Assembly (NCBI GenBank): GCA_003024985.2
Contig: PXIH01S0025851.1
Direction: 5' to 3' (one strand)
DNA from: Euperipatoides rowelli
Taxonomy: Eukaryota; Onychophora; Udeonychophora; Euonychophora; Peripatopsidae
DNA length: 10,224 bases
Positions 1-7,954 of this stretch are shown in pieces. The notes beneath the pieces are model-generated. The model saw only the letters and a list, made by a program, of their open reading frames with translations. It had not been told where the DNA came from and searched no databases. Every line of letters starts with the position of its first letter. Position 1 is the stretch's first letter. The translations under genes were made by a program, and so were the position numbers.

Positions 1-1424
1 GACAAGAATAAATCTTTAGTTTTTCAAGACCTGCTGATCACTTTTAAAATTCTAAGCAACAAAATGTACAATTTTATTTTTATAAAATTATTTAATTACA
101 AATAATTATTCAGTTATTAGGCTGAGCCAAAAATATAATTAGCCATATGGTTAATTACACTAGAGAAATTTTAGCAAAAATATGATACTTATAGCCAAAT
201 CAATTTTAATAGTGAAATTTTCATTAACAAAGTGGTCTTTAAAAATAATAGGTCTAAAATAGCCTTTTTGCTAATTAATGTTTAGGCAAAATGATCAAAA
301 TCTTAGATTTATTAGCATTTGGCTAAAATGCTAGTGCAGCTTTTAAAACTCTTATTTATATAATGGAATTAAATGTTAACATCTTAGCTATTACAGTATG
401 TTCAGTAATAGCCTACTTATAAATATTATATTGTCTTAAGTTGACAGGGTCTCTGAGTCTGTGTGTATGTCTCAAAGAAATACTGTATAGTCCATTGTAT
501 GGAGACTTTGTTCCTTAGTGGGGTCCTAGCAATAGCCTATATATTTTGAAGAGATGAAAGAATTTTTTATAAAAACCTTAGCAAACAAAACTAAGCAATG
601 AAATGTAAAAAAAAAAAAATTTAGAATATTAGGCTAGCAATTCCTATCTAGGCCTAAAATATTTTAATTTTAATGATTTTAATTTTTAAGGGAATTTGAA
701 GAGCAGACTAGTAGTAGGATAATCTGGTATTGTGAAAATGTTAGCCAATATATTTGTTAGTTATAAAATGGTAAAATAAGCCTATTAAGTAGATAATCTA
801 TCCACTTTGATTAGTCTTAAGTGATTATCTTTGAGGCAGGAATGATGAAAATTGTAAATTAAAAAAAAAAAATTATGTGTAGGAAGTAAGTTACGGTAGG
901 CTACTCAAAATTAGATCACAGGCCATTGAGTGACCATGATCAANGTTTTGCCCAAGGTGATTTAGAAAAATATATCTACAGTATATAAATTACTGTGTAA
1001 AAACTAAAAACTTTGAAGAGATTGACATTGAAGCATAAACCATTTTTTATCATTGCCTCTGCAAAAAAAAAAATTATATCAACCCTAAAATGTTTTAAAA
1101 TTAATTTTCTTTAAAATAATAAATGTTTTCCATAAAATTTTAAATTTTTAGAATTTAAAAATATAAAATGTCTTATCTTCCTAATAGGTAGAAATGTGGA
1201 TTCGGGGCCACCAGAAACCATTGTGTTGCCTATTGAACTGAACTCAGTTTAAAGTTTTAAAATTTAAAAATTGTGCTAACTATAGCTTGGTTTCTTAAAA
1301 CTTGTAAAGCTGGGGTTAAAAATAAAATATTGCATGACATGTGAATTGTAACTCATTTTTTTTTTTTTTAATTTATAAAATTAGTCAACAAAGATATATT
1401 TTCTTTTTTTTTTTTGTTCCTAAG
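1..1424 (+). other. kif11: Intron (3' part) upstream of first visible kinesin-5 exon
   Basis: This stretch has no coding exon that I can support. All frames are broken by stops, and the kinesin P-loop segment (GQTGTGKT type), which must precede the first exon, is not found here, so it should lie upstream of the window. The sequence is A+T-rich with A or T runs near 609-621, 861-870, 1355-1369 and 1404-1415, and one unresolved base at 944. The last T run, followed by ttcctaag, forms the polypyrimidine tract and AG acceptor (1423-1424) of the next exon. No promoter, RNA gene or clear repeat was recognised. Confidence 0.75.
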
Positions 1425-1487
1425 GATCCTCAAGCTGGCATCATTCCCAGAACTGTTCATCATTTATTTTCTAAATTACAAGATCAG
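1425..1487 (+). CDS. kif11: Kinesin-5 (Eg5/KIF11-like) motor domain, internal exon A (end of loop L5 / helix after it)
   Basis: This 63-base phase-0 exon encodes 21 residues beginning DPQAGIIPRTVHHLF and ending KLQDQ. It matches the segment after loop L5 in kinesin-5 motors (human Eg5 has DPLAGIIPRT, from about residue 130). Kinesin-5 is a homotetrameric plus-end-directed motor that crosslinks and slides antiparallel microtubules to build the bipolar spindle. The acceptor is a T-rich tract ending in AAG at 1422-1424; the donor is CAG|GTAGGA at 1487/1488. Residues equivalent to human D130, A133 and P137, which line the L5 allosteric pocket, are present (numbering recalled from the human protein). 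The phase is confirmed because the frame continues directly into the exon at 3259. The exon is short, so the identification rests on the whole exon chain. Confidence 0.9.
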
Positions 1488-1830
1488 GTAGGACTTTAAA
1501 TTGCATTTTCATTATTTAGACCCGTAAAAAGAGGTTAATATTTTACCGGCATAATTGAAATAAATAAATATGCAAAGGTGATTAATTTCAATTTGATAGC
1601 ACTCTACGTTAGTAAGTTTAAAAAAAAAAAGTCTTCAAAATTATACTAGAGGTGAGCAAATATTAAAGAGAGAAGAGTGGGAGAAATGGAGAAATAAAAA
1701 AAAAAAAATGGGGAATTTATATTACCTTAATCATTCTCAATAGTTTATTTTATGGAAATGCTTCACTAGGGAAGCTTTTTATTTTAATATTTAATTGTAT
1801 AAAACTTAAATTTACAGCTTGCTTTTAGAC

Positions 1831-1896
1831 CAGTGTCTCTAACTGGGGGTCACGACAGTGAGTTAAGGGGGTCTCAAGCTTGAGAAAGACAAATCA
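1831..1896. mobile_element. hAT-type transposon terminus or tiny deletion derivative (tentative)
   Basis: The sequence cagtgtctctaactgggggtc resembles the familiar hAT-family terminus CAGTGGTTCTCAACCTGGGGTC. It is followed by a G-rich stretch and a 14-bp perfect palindrome (tctcaagcttgaga, 1872-1885). The part reading cttgagaaagac looks like an inverted, decayed form of the same end. The 7-mer ttttaga occurs just before (1823-1829) and again at 1897-1903. That could be a target-site duplication (hAT elements usually make 8 bp), but in such A+T-rich DNA it may be chance. No transposase frame is visible. The call rests on remembered hAT terminal sequence and could be wrong. Confidence 0.35.
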
Positions 1897-2272
1897 TTTT
1901 AGAATTATACTTTTGAAGCTTAGATACTATTAGTAAACACATTATAGAATTAAGCAAGTTACTGTAGTTATTTTCTATTTGTTTATATATAAAAACAATT
2001 TAAAAATATTCCAATTAAATGTTTTTTGACCAGAGGTAATAATTATCTGATCATTATTTAACATTTTAGCTTCTTGATTAGCAGATTCACTGACCACCTG
2101 AAATCTTTAAGAGAAAATGTTGGGATTAAAAATATTTATAATGCTTCTTTGGTTTATGCCCTTAAGAAACTTGACTACATTATTGAGAATTATAAGAAAC
2201 ATTTATGAAGTTTTTGTTTTTAAAATCAATAATTAATGATAAAGACATGATTTCAACTTGTCTCACTAATAG

Positions 2273-2584
2273 AACTTTCTTATCAAAAAATTAAATAGAT
2301 GTCTTCCAATTTTCTCTATAGATAAGGATTTTGAGGGTTATGATCCATTTCAAGATATTAATTGATATTACTATAAGTTAAATTTAGATGTTAATGGTGA
2401 TCTAATTATTGATTTTCAGCAAATTTTATTCAATAATGATATAGGACCTGATTTTAACTTTGAATTTACCTTCTCTGAAATTAAGGATGTTATTTGCTCT
2501 TGGAATCAGTCGGCTATTCCTGGCCCTGATGGATTTACCGCCAAAATTTTAATCATAGCCTATATTAATTTCTGTTCTCATTAA
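2273..2584 (+). pseudogene. Non-LTR retrotransposon (LINE) reverse-transcriptase fragment, decayed
   Basis: One reading frame runs from just after a stop at 2270-2272 to the double stop at 2582-2587, with a single in-frame TGA at 2363-2365. It reads like the start of a LINE reverse transcriptase. Around 2366-2410 it gives YYYKLNLDVNGDLIIDFQ, typical of the linker before the RT domain. Near 2467-2545 it gives FTFSEIKDVI followed by SAIPGPDGFTAKIL, in which GPDG (2522-2533) is the RT region 1 signature seen in non-LTR elements. The catalytic FADD region and the endonuclease are not seen, and the frame stops soon after GPDG. It is therefore a truncated, inactive relic inside an intron on the same strand as the host gene. 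The clade (L1-like, CR1-like or other) cannot be told. Confidence 0.6.
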
Positions 2585-2664
2585 TAAATTTTTAAATGGA
2601 GTGGTAATTAATTTTTCTTTTTTTCTTCCTAATTCCACGAAGCAATTTGTTTGACATAAAACAC

Positions 2665-2706
2665 AATTCTAGTATTGAGTTTGATGTCAAACTCAATACT
2701 AGAATT
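2665..2706. repeat. 42-bp perfect palindrome (20-bp arms, 2-base centre)
   Basis: Bases 2665-2684 (aattctagtattgagtttga) are exactly reverse-complementary to 2687-2706, with only TG (2685-2686) between them. Pairing stops at the next base on each side. It could extrude as a cruciform in DNA or form a 20-bp hairpin in the pre-mRNA. It lies just downstream of the reverse-transcriptase relic. Its origin could be a foldback insertion, a template-switch event or a sequencing or assembly foldback; the sequence alone does not decide. Confidence 0.85.
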
Positions 2707-2919
2707 ACTGATATAGTATTGCAAATCAAACATACTATATAATCTATCCACAATCAATTAATTGATACTTTTTAGAGCACAGCACCCTAGCCTTAAGTTT
2801 CTCTTTTCGAGAAAAGTATGAATACCAATAAGTCTTTAGAATTTCAAATACCAGTATTAGCTAACATCTAAATCATTTACAATTTCTTGACCACCAGACA
2901 AGATTTCAGACTAGCATTA

Positions 2920-2950
2920 TTTTAGACCAGTGGTCTTTGGGATCACCACA
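2920..2950. repeat. Second hAT-terminus-like motif, direct repeat of the one near 1823
   Basis: The sequence ttttagaccagtggtctttg shares the 13-mer ttttagaccagtg with 1823-1835, and gatcaccaca follows it where gggtcacgaca follows the first copy. Both are in the same orientation, about 1.1 kb apart. This could be a second copy of the same decayed element family, or a direct duplication flanking the intervening insert. The match is short and confidence is low. Confidence 0.3.
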
Positions 2951-3258
2951 TAATTAGCTGAAATTTGAGCACTGATATAAGTATTTTATTCTTTTAAGGT
3001 TTATTGCTTTTCATTTTTAGCAATTGCGTTGTTATTTTATAATTGAATTGTCATTCGTAACTTCATGAAATAAAACCAGACAAGGTGATATTTAATCGTG
3101 TCTTTTTGCTATTAATTTGATAAATTTCTGGTTTACTATGTATTTTCAGTTAGGTCTATCTATCCATTCAATTTATAAACATAAAATTAATTTATCACCA
3201 ACATATTTTAAATTAAGTAAACATTTTAAATATAATTTAATTTTATATTTCTATTTAG

Positions 3259-3378
3259 GGATGTGAGTTTTCGATGAAAGTTTCTTTTCTTGAACTCTAC
3301 AATGAAGAATTGTTTGATCTATTAAGTAACAGCGATGATGGATTAAAGTTAAGAATCTATGAAGATTCTATTAAAAAG
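3259..3378 (+). CDS. kif11: Kinesin-5 motor domain, internal exon B (YNEELFDLL segment)
   Basis: This 120-base phase-0 exon encodes 40 residues, starting [20 protein letters not shown] and ending EDSIKK. The [15 protein letters not shown] block is a conserved core strand and helix of kinesin motors and is especially close to kinesin-5. The residue equivalent to human Eg5 L160 in the L5 pocket is Phe here, by my alignment. After FDLL the loop before the next strand is about two residues shorter than in human Eg5. The acceptor is TTTAG at 3254-3258; the donor AAAAAG|GTCTTA is weaker than average (GTCTTA instead of GTRAGT). The frame flows from exon A and into exon C without a split codon at either side. 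Confidence 0.95.
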
Positions 3379-5369
3379 GTCTTATAATTTTTTTGTTTCA
3401 TTTATTTCAAATTTGAGTCATCTTAGAATTTATTTAGTATGATAATTTTTGTAATGTATGGCACTATTTATTTAAAGAAAAATTTTAAGACAAGAAACAT
3501 GTCACCTTAATTTAACTAATTTCTTACAATATTATAAGGAAAAGCCTTCCGGATTATTGAATGTTTTTTAGCATTCTAATTATGGATGTTATTACATGTT
3601 TCCATTCTATATTTTTTTTTTGTGGATTTTTTTCATTGATAATAATTGAAGTTTAATTGGTCCCTAGATAACATTTTAATTCTAGATGATGTAGAGTATT
3701 TTAAAAATTATATTATATAATTATATACTGTATATAATATTGTATGAAGCATTATTAATTGTTTAAACTTTATTACGCTGTAGTAGGCCTATGGTAGTTA
3801 TGAGATCATATCAATATTTTTTTTCATGAATGACTAGGTGGTGCTAATAATTACGTGGCATTTGGTAGGTTAATGAATGGAAATTGTAAAGTCGTGGTAG
3901 CAATTGTTATGTTGTCCGCAATTGGATTGGATCACATATTAGTGGTTACACTGATAAACAATATTTATTGTACACAAATACGGTAACAATGAAGTTTGTA
4001 TTCTGTAATCTGAAAAATTCTAATTAGGGTTGAAATGAATATTGGTTAGAATTTGGTTTTTGCCTATTCGGCTTGGTGTCTGTTGATGTTCCAACTGTAA
4101 AAGAACTTTAAATGAGACATTTGGACATAAACATTTAATCACTATTAAAAAGAGTTTTAGACAGTGATATCTGGATGAGACCTCGTAGAATTAGGCTTGA
4201 GGGATGAATTTTTATCTAGATAACTCGGTATGAAATAATTTTATATAATGTATGGTTGCATATTTTTAATAATATAAATTTTAGGTTGCTGCTGTGCAGT
4301 GGACTTGTTTAAATATTTGTTTAAAAATCTAATATATAAAGCAGAAAGTCAGTTTGTTTTTGTGTTTATCATTGATCGAGTCCGGATATACTGTAGCATA
4401 GGCCTACAGTACTTCCCAACATTGCACAAACTTGAAATTTGGCATGTGGGTAGGTTACATAGTGTAGACAATGAAAATAGATTTTTGGATTTTTTTTTNG
4501 GGGGGGGGGGGGAGTAATGGTCAATTCAGGGTTCCGTCCCAGGCAACGCCTGTTATTTAAGCTAGTATTATATAAAATATAGGCTGCTTTGCAGTGTTTG
4601 AACGATTTTTTTTAATAAATTTTAACAATGCTCTTTGATCTTGATCTCAAAGTGTCTGGGCTTGATAACAAGTCTGAATAGATTATAAAGTCAGCAGGGT
4701 GTATTTCTGGAATTTAACTAAGGCTGGCCGGGTAATATCCCCATGGCTAACAAGCCCAGGACACAGGAGTACCTTGTCCGAACAGTTCAACCCTAGGCAA
4801 TAATTTAGACTTTTAAAAAGCTTTTGAGCCTTTTTATATTTTGGCTGCTCAGAACATTGGCAAGTTATTTACATATCCATTATCCAACTGTCCAATCATT
4901 ATCCTGATGTTCATTTTGTTTCTGATATGCTTTCCATTTGGTCCGAGTTGTATGTAGGTTGACCTCATCTGGGTGTGAAGTAGTAAGTTGACATTTCAGC
5001 GNAAGTTAAATTTTGGGATTAAAACAGCAATTGCAATGATTCAGTTTGTTACCGTCGATAAGCTTGTATTAATCAATTATATTTAATTGGGACTATTTTC
5101 TATATTAAAATAATATATACGGTGCTGTAAAAATTCTGATGAACTTTTAAGACAAGTTTTAATCAGCAATCTCGGCCAGTTATCAATATTAGGTCCACGT
5201 TGAGCATTTTTTAATATTGACATGTATGGTAATATATTTGAGTAATCATGATTCTTGTATGAATTTAATCATTTAGGTTGTATAATGACTGAAATTTTTC
5301 TAAAACTGGTTAATGTTTACTATTCATTTGTATCTCCTATATGCTTTGTAAATTTTGTTTTGTCCACAG
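3379..5369 (+). other. kif11: Intron between kinesin exons B and C
   Basis: This is a phase-0 GT-AG intron of 1991 bases, ending with a good acceptor (ttttgtccacag, 5358-5369). It contains a symmetric A+T hairpin at 3721-3737 (ttatatac, T, gtatataa), an unresolved base at 5002, and a poly-T, N, poly-G junction at 4491-4512. The open stretch at 4299-4517 reads low-complexity protein that ends in the poly-G run, and I judge it noncoding. Apart from the possible repeat patch at 4388-4580, listed separately, nothing is recognised. Confidence 0.8.
4388..4580. repeat. Possible dispersed-repeat patch around an unresolved poly-T/poly-G junction
   Basis: This part differs in texture from the surrounding A+T-rich intron. 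It contains ttgaaatttggcatgtgggt, then eight or so T, one N (4499) and 13 G (4500-4512), then gttccgtcccaggcaacgcc with the small inverted pair aggc/gcct. The sequence resembles dispersed-repeat DNA that I associate with aquatic invertebrates, but I cannot name a family. The homopolymer junction is probably poorly resolved. Confidence 0.25.
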
Positions 5370-5494
5370 GGCTCTGTTATTATTAATGGTCTTGAAGAAG
5401 TTCTAGTTCACAGTAAGGCAGCTGTATATAGTATTTTGGAAAAGGGTGCTCTAAGAAGACAAACAGCTGCCACTTTAATGAACACACAGTCAAG
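5370..5494 (+). CDS. kif11: Kinesin-5 motor domain, internal exon C (helix alpha-3 up to switch I)
   Basis: This 125-base exon encodes 41 codons plus AG. It starts [20 protein letters not shown], continues with [21 protein letters not shown], and ends in the middle of a serine codon of switch I. The Tyr, Leu, Glu, Ala and Arg positions that line the kinesin-5 L5/alpha-3 pocket (human Y211, L214, E215, A218, R221) are all conserved here, as [12 protein letters not shown]. The NTQSSRSH switch I motif is completed by the next exon; human Eg5 has NAYSSRSH, so the usual Tyr is Gln. Acceptor gtccacag (5362-5369) and donor TCAAG|GTAATA are both good. The exon joins in phase with exons B and D. Confidence 0.96.
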
Positions 5495-6632
5495 GTAATA
5501 ATGTACTCTGTCCTTTAAATGACAAGTTATTCAAATATTGTAACAGCCTGTGCAAATTATCAAATGATATGAAAATCACAATTATTTTGAATATTTTTTT
5601 TATTACTTACTTATCTTAAATATTGCTACCAAATATAATTTAAAATTCAAAAATAAAGTGTTGTTTCCACATCTATATAATGCCTATATATATATGCATG
5701 CTGTCTATATCTTGTGTATATTATTCATTTAAAAAATTTAAGTGAAATGCTGGGAAACAAATTTAAATTATTTTATAATGGATTGATTACAGATTTGCAA
5801 ATAGTAATTTATGATTATCTTAAACTGAAAGCCTACATTCAGTCTGCTAGTGTTACTGAAGGCTAACTTATATTTTTTGCAACTACAGTATATTTGGATG
5901 AAGGTTATACAGTACATTATTTACAAATTAATACACTAGATGTGAGTTAGTAAATAATTATCTACAATAATAGTTTTGGCAAGTCAACCTAGTAATTCCC
6001 CTGCCCTCCTAGTTTTATATTAATGTAGTTTTTAAATACAATAGCTATACCCTTATTCAACCAATTTTTTTATTCCTTTATAATTGATTTTTGAAGGAAT
6101 GCAAAAAGTTATTCAAATATCGGCTGTTTCCTTTTCTTAAATTGATTTGTCCTGATTTAGCTATTGACTTTTGATTACATTTTTATCGCATAACTAAATG
6201 CAGAGCTGTCATTTAAGATTTTTTTTTTAACCTTGTTTGAACACTTGGGGAAAATTATATCAATCTTTCTATCTTTAATGTTGAAACTTTATAATTTATC
6301 TTTTTTATTATGAAAAGCTATTTTGTATTCATATACTTAAAGCAGCAGCCTAGTACACAGTTCAGAAACATTAAAAAAATCAGTTTGAATACAATAATTA
6401 AGTTGACACATTTTTGTTGAGTTTAACCCTTCTATTTAGAGAAAAATATACTTTGTTTAATATAAATAAAAACAAAATTTTTAAATTAAGCTTTATTTAC
6501 AACCTACTTATATTTATTTATTTTGAGTTATTTTTATAAATTAATAAATGTTTTATTTTTAATATTTTTACATACAGTGTATAGTATATCCATTGGTAAA
6601 GTGACCAGAAACAATATTTTTTATTTTTTTAG
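5495..6632 (+). other. kif11: Intron splitting the switch I serine codon
   Basis: This is a GT-AG intron of 1138 bases in phase 2 (AG|C of a Ser codon), starting GTAATA and ending with the T-rich acceptor attttttttatttttttag-like tract at 6614-6632. No gene or clear repeat was recognised. It is A+T-rich, with a short TA-repeat run near 5685-5694 and scattered T runs. The open frame seen from 6523 into the next exon is intron read-through joined to real exon sequence, not a separate gene. Confidence 0.85.
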
Positions 6633-6723
6633 CCGATCTCATTCTGTGTTCTCGATCACTATTCATATAAAAGAGAACACAGCAGATGGCGAAGAACTCG
6701 TTAAAACGGGCAAACTTAATTTA
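6633..6723 (+). CDS. kif11: Kinesin-5 motor domain, internal exon D (switch I SRSH to GKLNL)
   Basis: This 91-base exon supplies the last base of the switch I serine codon plus 30 codons. These start [20 protein letters not shown] and end [10 protein letters not shown]. Together with exon C it completes SSRSH, whose Ser and Arg coordinate the nucleotide phosphate and magnesium in kinesins. [21 protein letters not shown] is the kinesin-5 form of the strand leading into switch II. Its acceptor has a long T tract (6616-6632), and its donor TTA|GTAAGT is near-consensus. Codon use and base composition match the other exons. Confidence 0.96.
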
Positions 6724-6914
6724 GTAAGTTTCTTTTAGACACCCTTATACTGTAAATCTTATCTACATCTACTGACATTTACAAATAATTTCTACTTTCA
6801 TTTATAATAATTTAAGTTGTATAATTTTATTTAATTTAGGTGGATCTAGCTGGCAGTGAGAATATTGGGCGATGTTTATAATAATTTAAAGTTGTATAAT
6901 TTTATTTAATTTAG
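6724..6914 (+). other. kif11: Short intron carrying a decoy copy of the next exon's 5' end
   Basis: This 191-base phase-0 intron is the shortest in the window. It starts GTAAGTTT and ends ATTTAATTTAG (6904-6914). Its 3' half contains a nearly exact upstream copy of the acceptor and first 34 exon bases (6801-6873), so a second possible AG lies at 6838-6839. Use of that site would give [11 protein letters not shown], then Cys-Leu and a stop at 6879-6881. The reading-frame argument favours 6915 as the productive exon start. Confidence 0.75.
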
Positions 6915-6948
6915 GTGGATCTAGCTGGCAGTGAGAATATTGGGCGAT
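6801..6948 (+). repeat. Tandem duplication of a 3' splice site and exon start (73/74-bp copies)
   Basis: Copy 1 (6801-6873) and copy 2 (6875-6948) are identical except for one extra A in copy 2 (ttaagttg versus ttaaagttg), with one G between them. Each copy has about 39-40 bases of intron end, the AG acceptor, and the first 34 bases of exon E through gggcgat. Only copy 2 continues into the rest of the exon. The near-identity suggests a very recent event, a polymorphic duplication, or an assembly error. Both copies include the switch II coding sequence. Confidence 0.95.
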
Positions 6949-6981
6949 CTGGAGCTGTTGACAAAAGAGCTAGAGAAGCAG
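6915..6981 (+). CDS. kif11: Kinesin-5 motor domain, internal exon E (switch II, DLAGSEN)
   Basis: This 67-base exon encodes 22 codons plus one base: [18 protein letters not shown] followed by AREA and the first base of a Gly codon. DLAGSE is switch II of the kinesin motor, where the Gly and Glu act in the power-stroke switch and in water activation for ATP hydrolysis. [20 protein letters not shown] is diagnostic of the kinesin-5 family. The start at 6915 is chosen because only this copy reads through to the donor GCAG|GTTTGT (6981/6982). The upstream duplicate start at 6840 hits a stop after 13 codons. Confidence 0.93.
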
Positions 6982-7155
6982 GTTTGTTTATGTAATATTT
7001 TTTATTGCTAATCTTTGTTGTAAATGTCATATCAGATCTTGATTAGAGCATAGTTGACCATATAGGTGGTACTATTAAAATTGTTTAAACAACAATGCCC
7101 ATAAGATTTTTATGAGTATTAGGTCTACAGCAATTATGTCTATATAAAAATACAA

Positions 7156-7329
7156 TGGCCAGGACCCGTTATATGTTCTCCAATACATTCCTAATCTTTA
7201 CCATACCCTGAACCCTAACTCGAACTACCGTAGCTTAAGACTATTTTAATTCCTAACCTTTACCTCATTAGACTTGTGAGAATCGCATGTTTACATAACA
7301 AGTGGTGGACATATAACGGATTCTGACCA
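7156..7329. mobile_element. 174-bp MITE-like element with 27-bp imperfect terminal inverted repeats
   Basis: The left end 7156-7182 and the reverse complement of the right end 7303-7329 match at 22 of 27 positions, including an 11-base perfect core (ccgttatatgt / acatataacgg). The interior is less A+T-biased than the flanks. It has pyrimidine-rich wording, such as ataccctgaaccctaactcg near 7202-7222 and cctaacctttacctc further on. No coding capacity is present. Length and structure fit a miniature inverted-repeat transposable element. I could not see a convincing target-site duplication (caatg occurs at both edges but overlaps the arms), and I cannot name a superfamily. Confidence 0.6.
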
Positions 7330-7828
7330 ATGCAACTTTTATGTACAGTAGTTTCTATTGATGTATGACTAATAAATAGTTTACACAAAAATTGGAAAAT
7401 GTTAATATTGAACAAGAAACGATTTTATAATTATATTTTATATCTAGTTATTCCAACCAAAAATAATAGCATTTAACAATATGATTTTAAACGCTGCTGA
7501 CTAATAATGTACTGTATTTTCTTTTTACTGCAAGAATAAAATAGAAATATTTTGCAGCTTTCATGTGGTGTTTATACAGTAGATTGAAAGAAAATTAACA
7601 GGTACGGTAATGTAAGGGCTTATCCCATTGATGGGCCAATGCTAAAAGAACGATTAAAAATGGCTTCTTTAAGCTGTTGTTTTTCTGAAGTTATTCTGTA
7701 AAATAATTTCCCTTATGTTTAGGAATCAGTACTAACACTTCAAGGTTAGGGTTACCATATTTTCCAAAACAAATACCAGGACACCTGTAGAAATAGATTT
7801 ATAAAGCAATCTACATGGGCATCACTAA

Positions 7829-7954
7829 GAGAAAAGGAGGGGGGGGGGGTGAGTTTCCTTTGCAACTTTGACAAATTCTAAATTTTATGTGAGTTGGGAA
7901 TTTGAGGAGCTAGAGATGAAGAATTTTTTACCCCCCCCCCCCCTCCCTTTTCTC
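7829..7954. repeat. 126-bp foldback with G-run and C-run arms
   Basis: The left arm is gagaaaagga followed by 11 G (7829-7849). The right arm is 13 C followed by tcccttttctc (7931-7954). They are inverse complements apart from one extra G/C in the short run and the long-run length difference. The spacer of about 80 bases contains two gtgagtt words. Such arms could form a long G:C-clamped hairpin in RNA or a G-rich structure in DNA. It may be a small nonautonomous element inserted within the candidate 7747-8816 element. The run lengths may be unreliable in the assembly. Confidence 0.8.

Larger units (their letters stand above)
1488..3258 (+). other. kif11: Intron between kinesin exons A and B, with transposon relics
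   Basis: This is a phase-0 GT-AG intron of 1771 bases, starting GTAGGA and ending CTATTTAG. It contains no kinesin coding sequence. It holds a hAT-like terminus near 1831, a degenerate reverse-transcriptase reading frame at 2273-2584, a 42-bp palindrome at 2665-2706 and a second hAT-terminus-like motif near 2928. Each is listed separately. The remainder is A+T-rich sequence with short homopolymer runs. Confidence 0.85.

Noticed and set aside
4299-4517. Open stretch on the + strand of about 72 codons
   Set aside because: It has no recognisable domain, lies inside an intron of the kinesin gene, and ends in glycines made only by the poly-G run next to an unresolved base.
4727-4800. G+C-richer patch with a gttcaaccc word, considered as a tRNA or tRNA-derived SINE
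   Set aside because: No acceptor stem, anticodon arm or T-arm pairing could be built around the word, and no A box or poly(A) end at sensible spacing.
6523-6738. Open stretch on the + strand that could look like a small gene
   Set aside because: Its second half is kinesin exon D (6633-6723) in the true frame; the first part is intron read-through before the acceptor and the last codons are read past the donor.
6840-6873. Upstream duplicate treated as the real exon start
   Set aside because: It reads [11 protein letters not shown], then two codons and a stop at 6879-6881. Only the start at 6915 links to exon F in frame.
7200-7225. aaccctaac-like words considered as interstitial telomere repeat
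   Set aside because: Only one full unit with imperfect neighbours; it sits inside the MITE-like element and is better explained as part of it.
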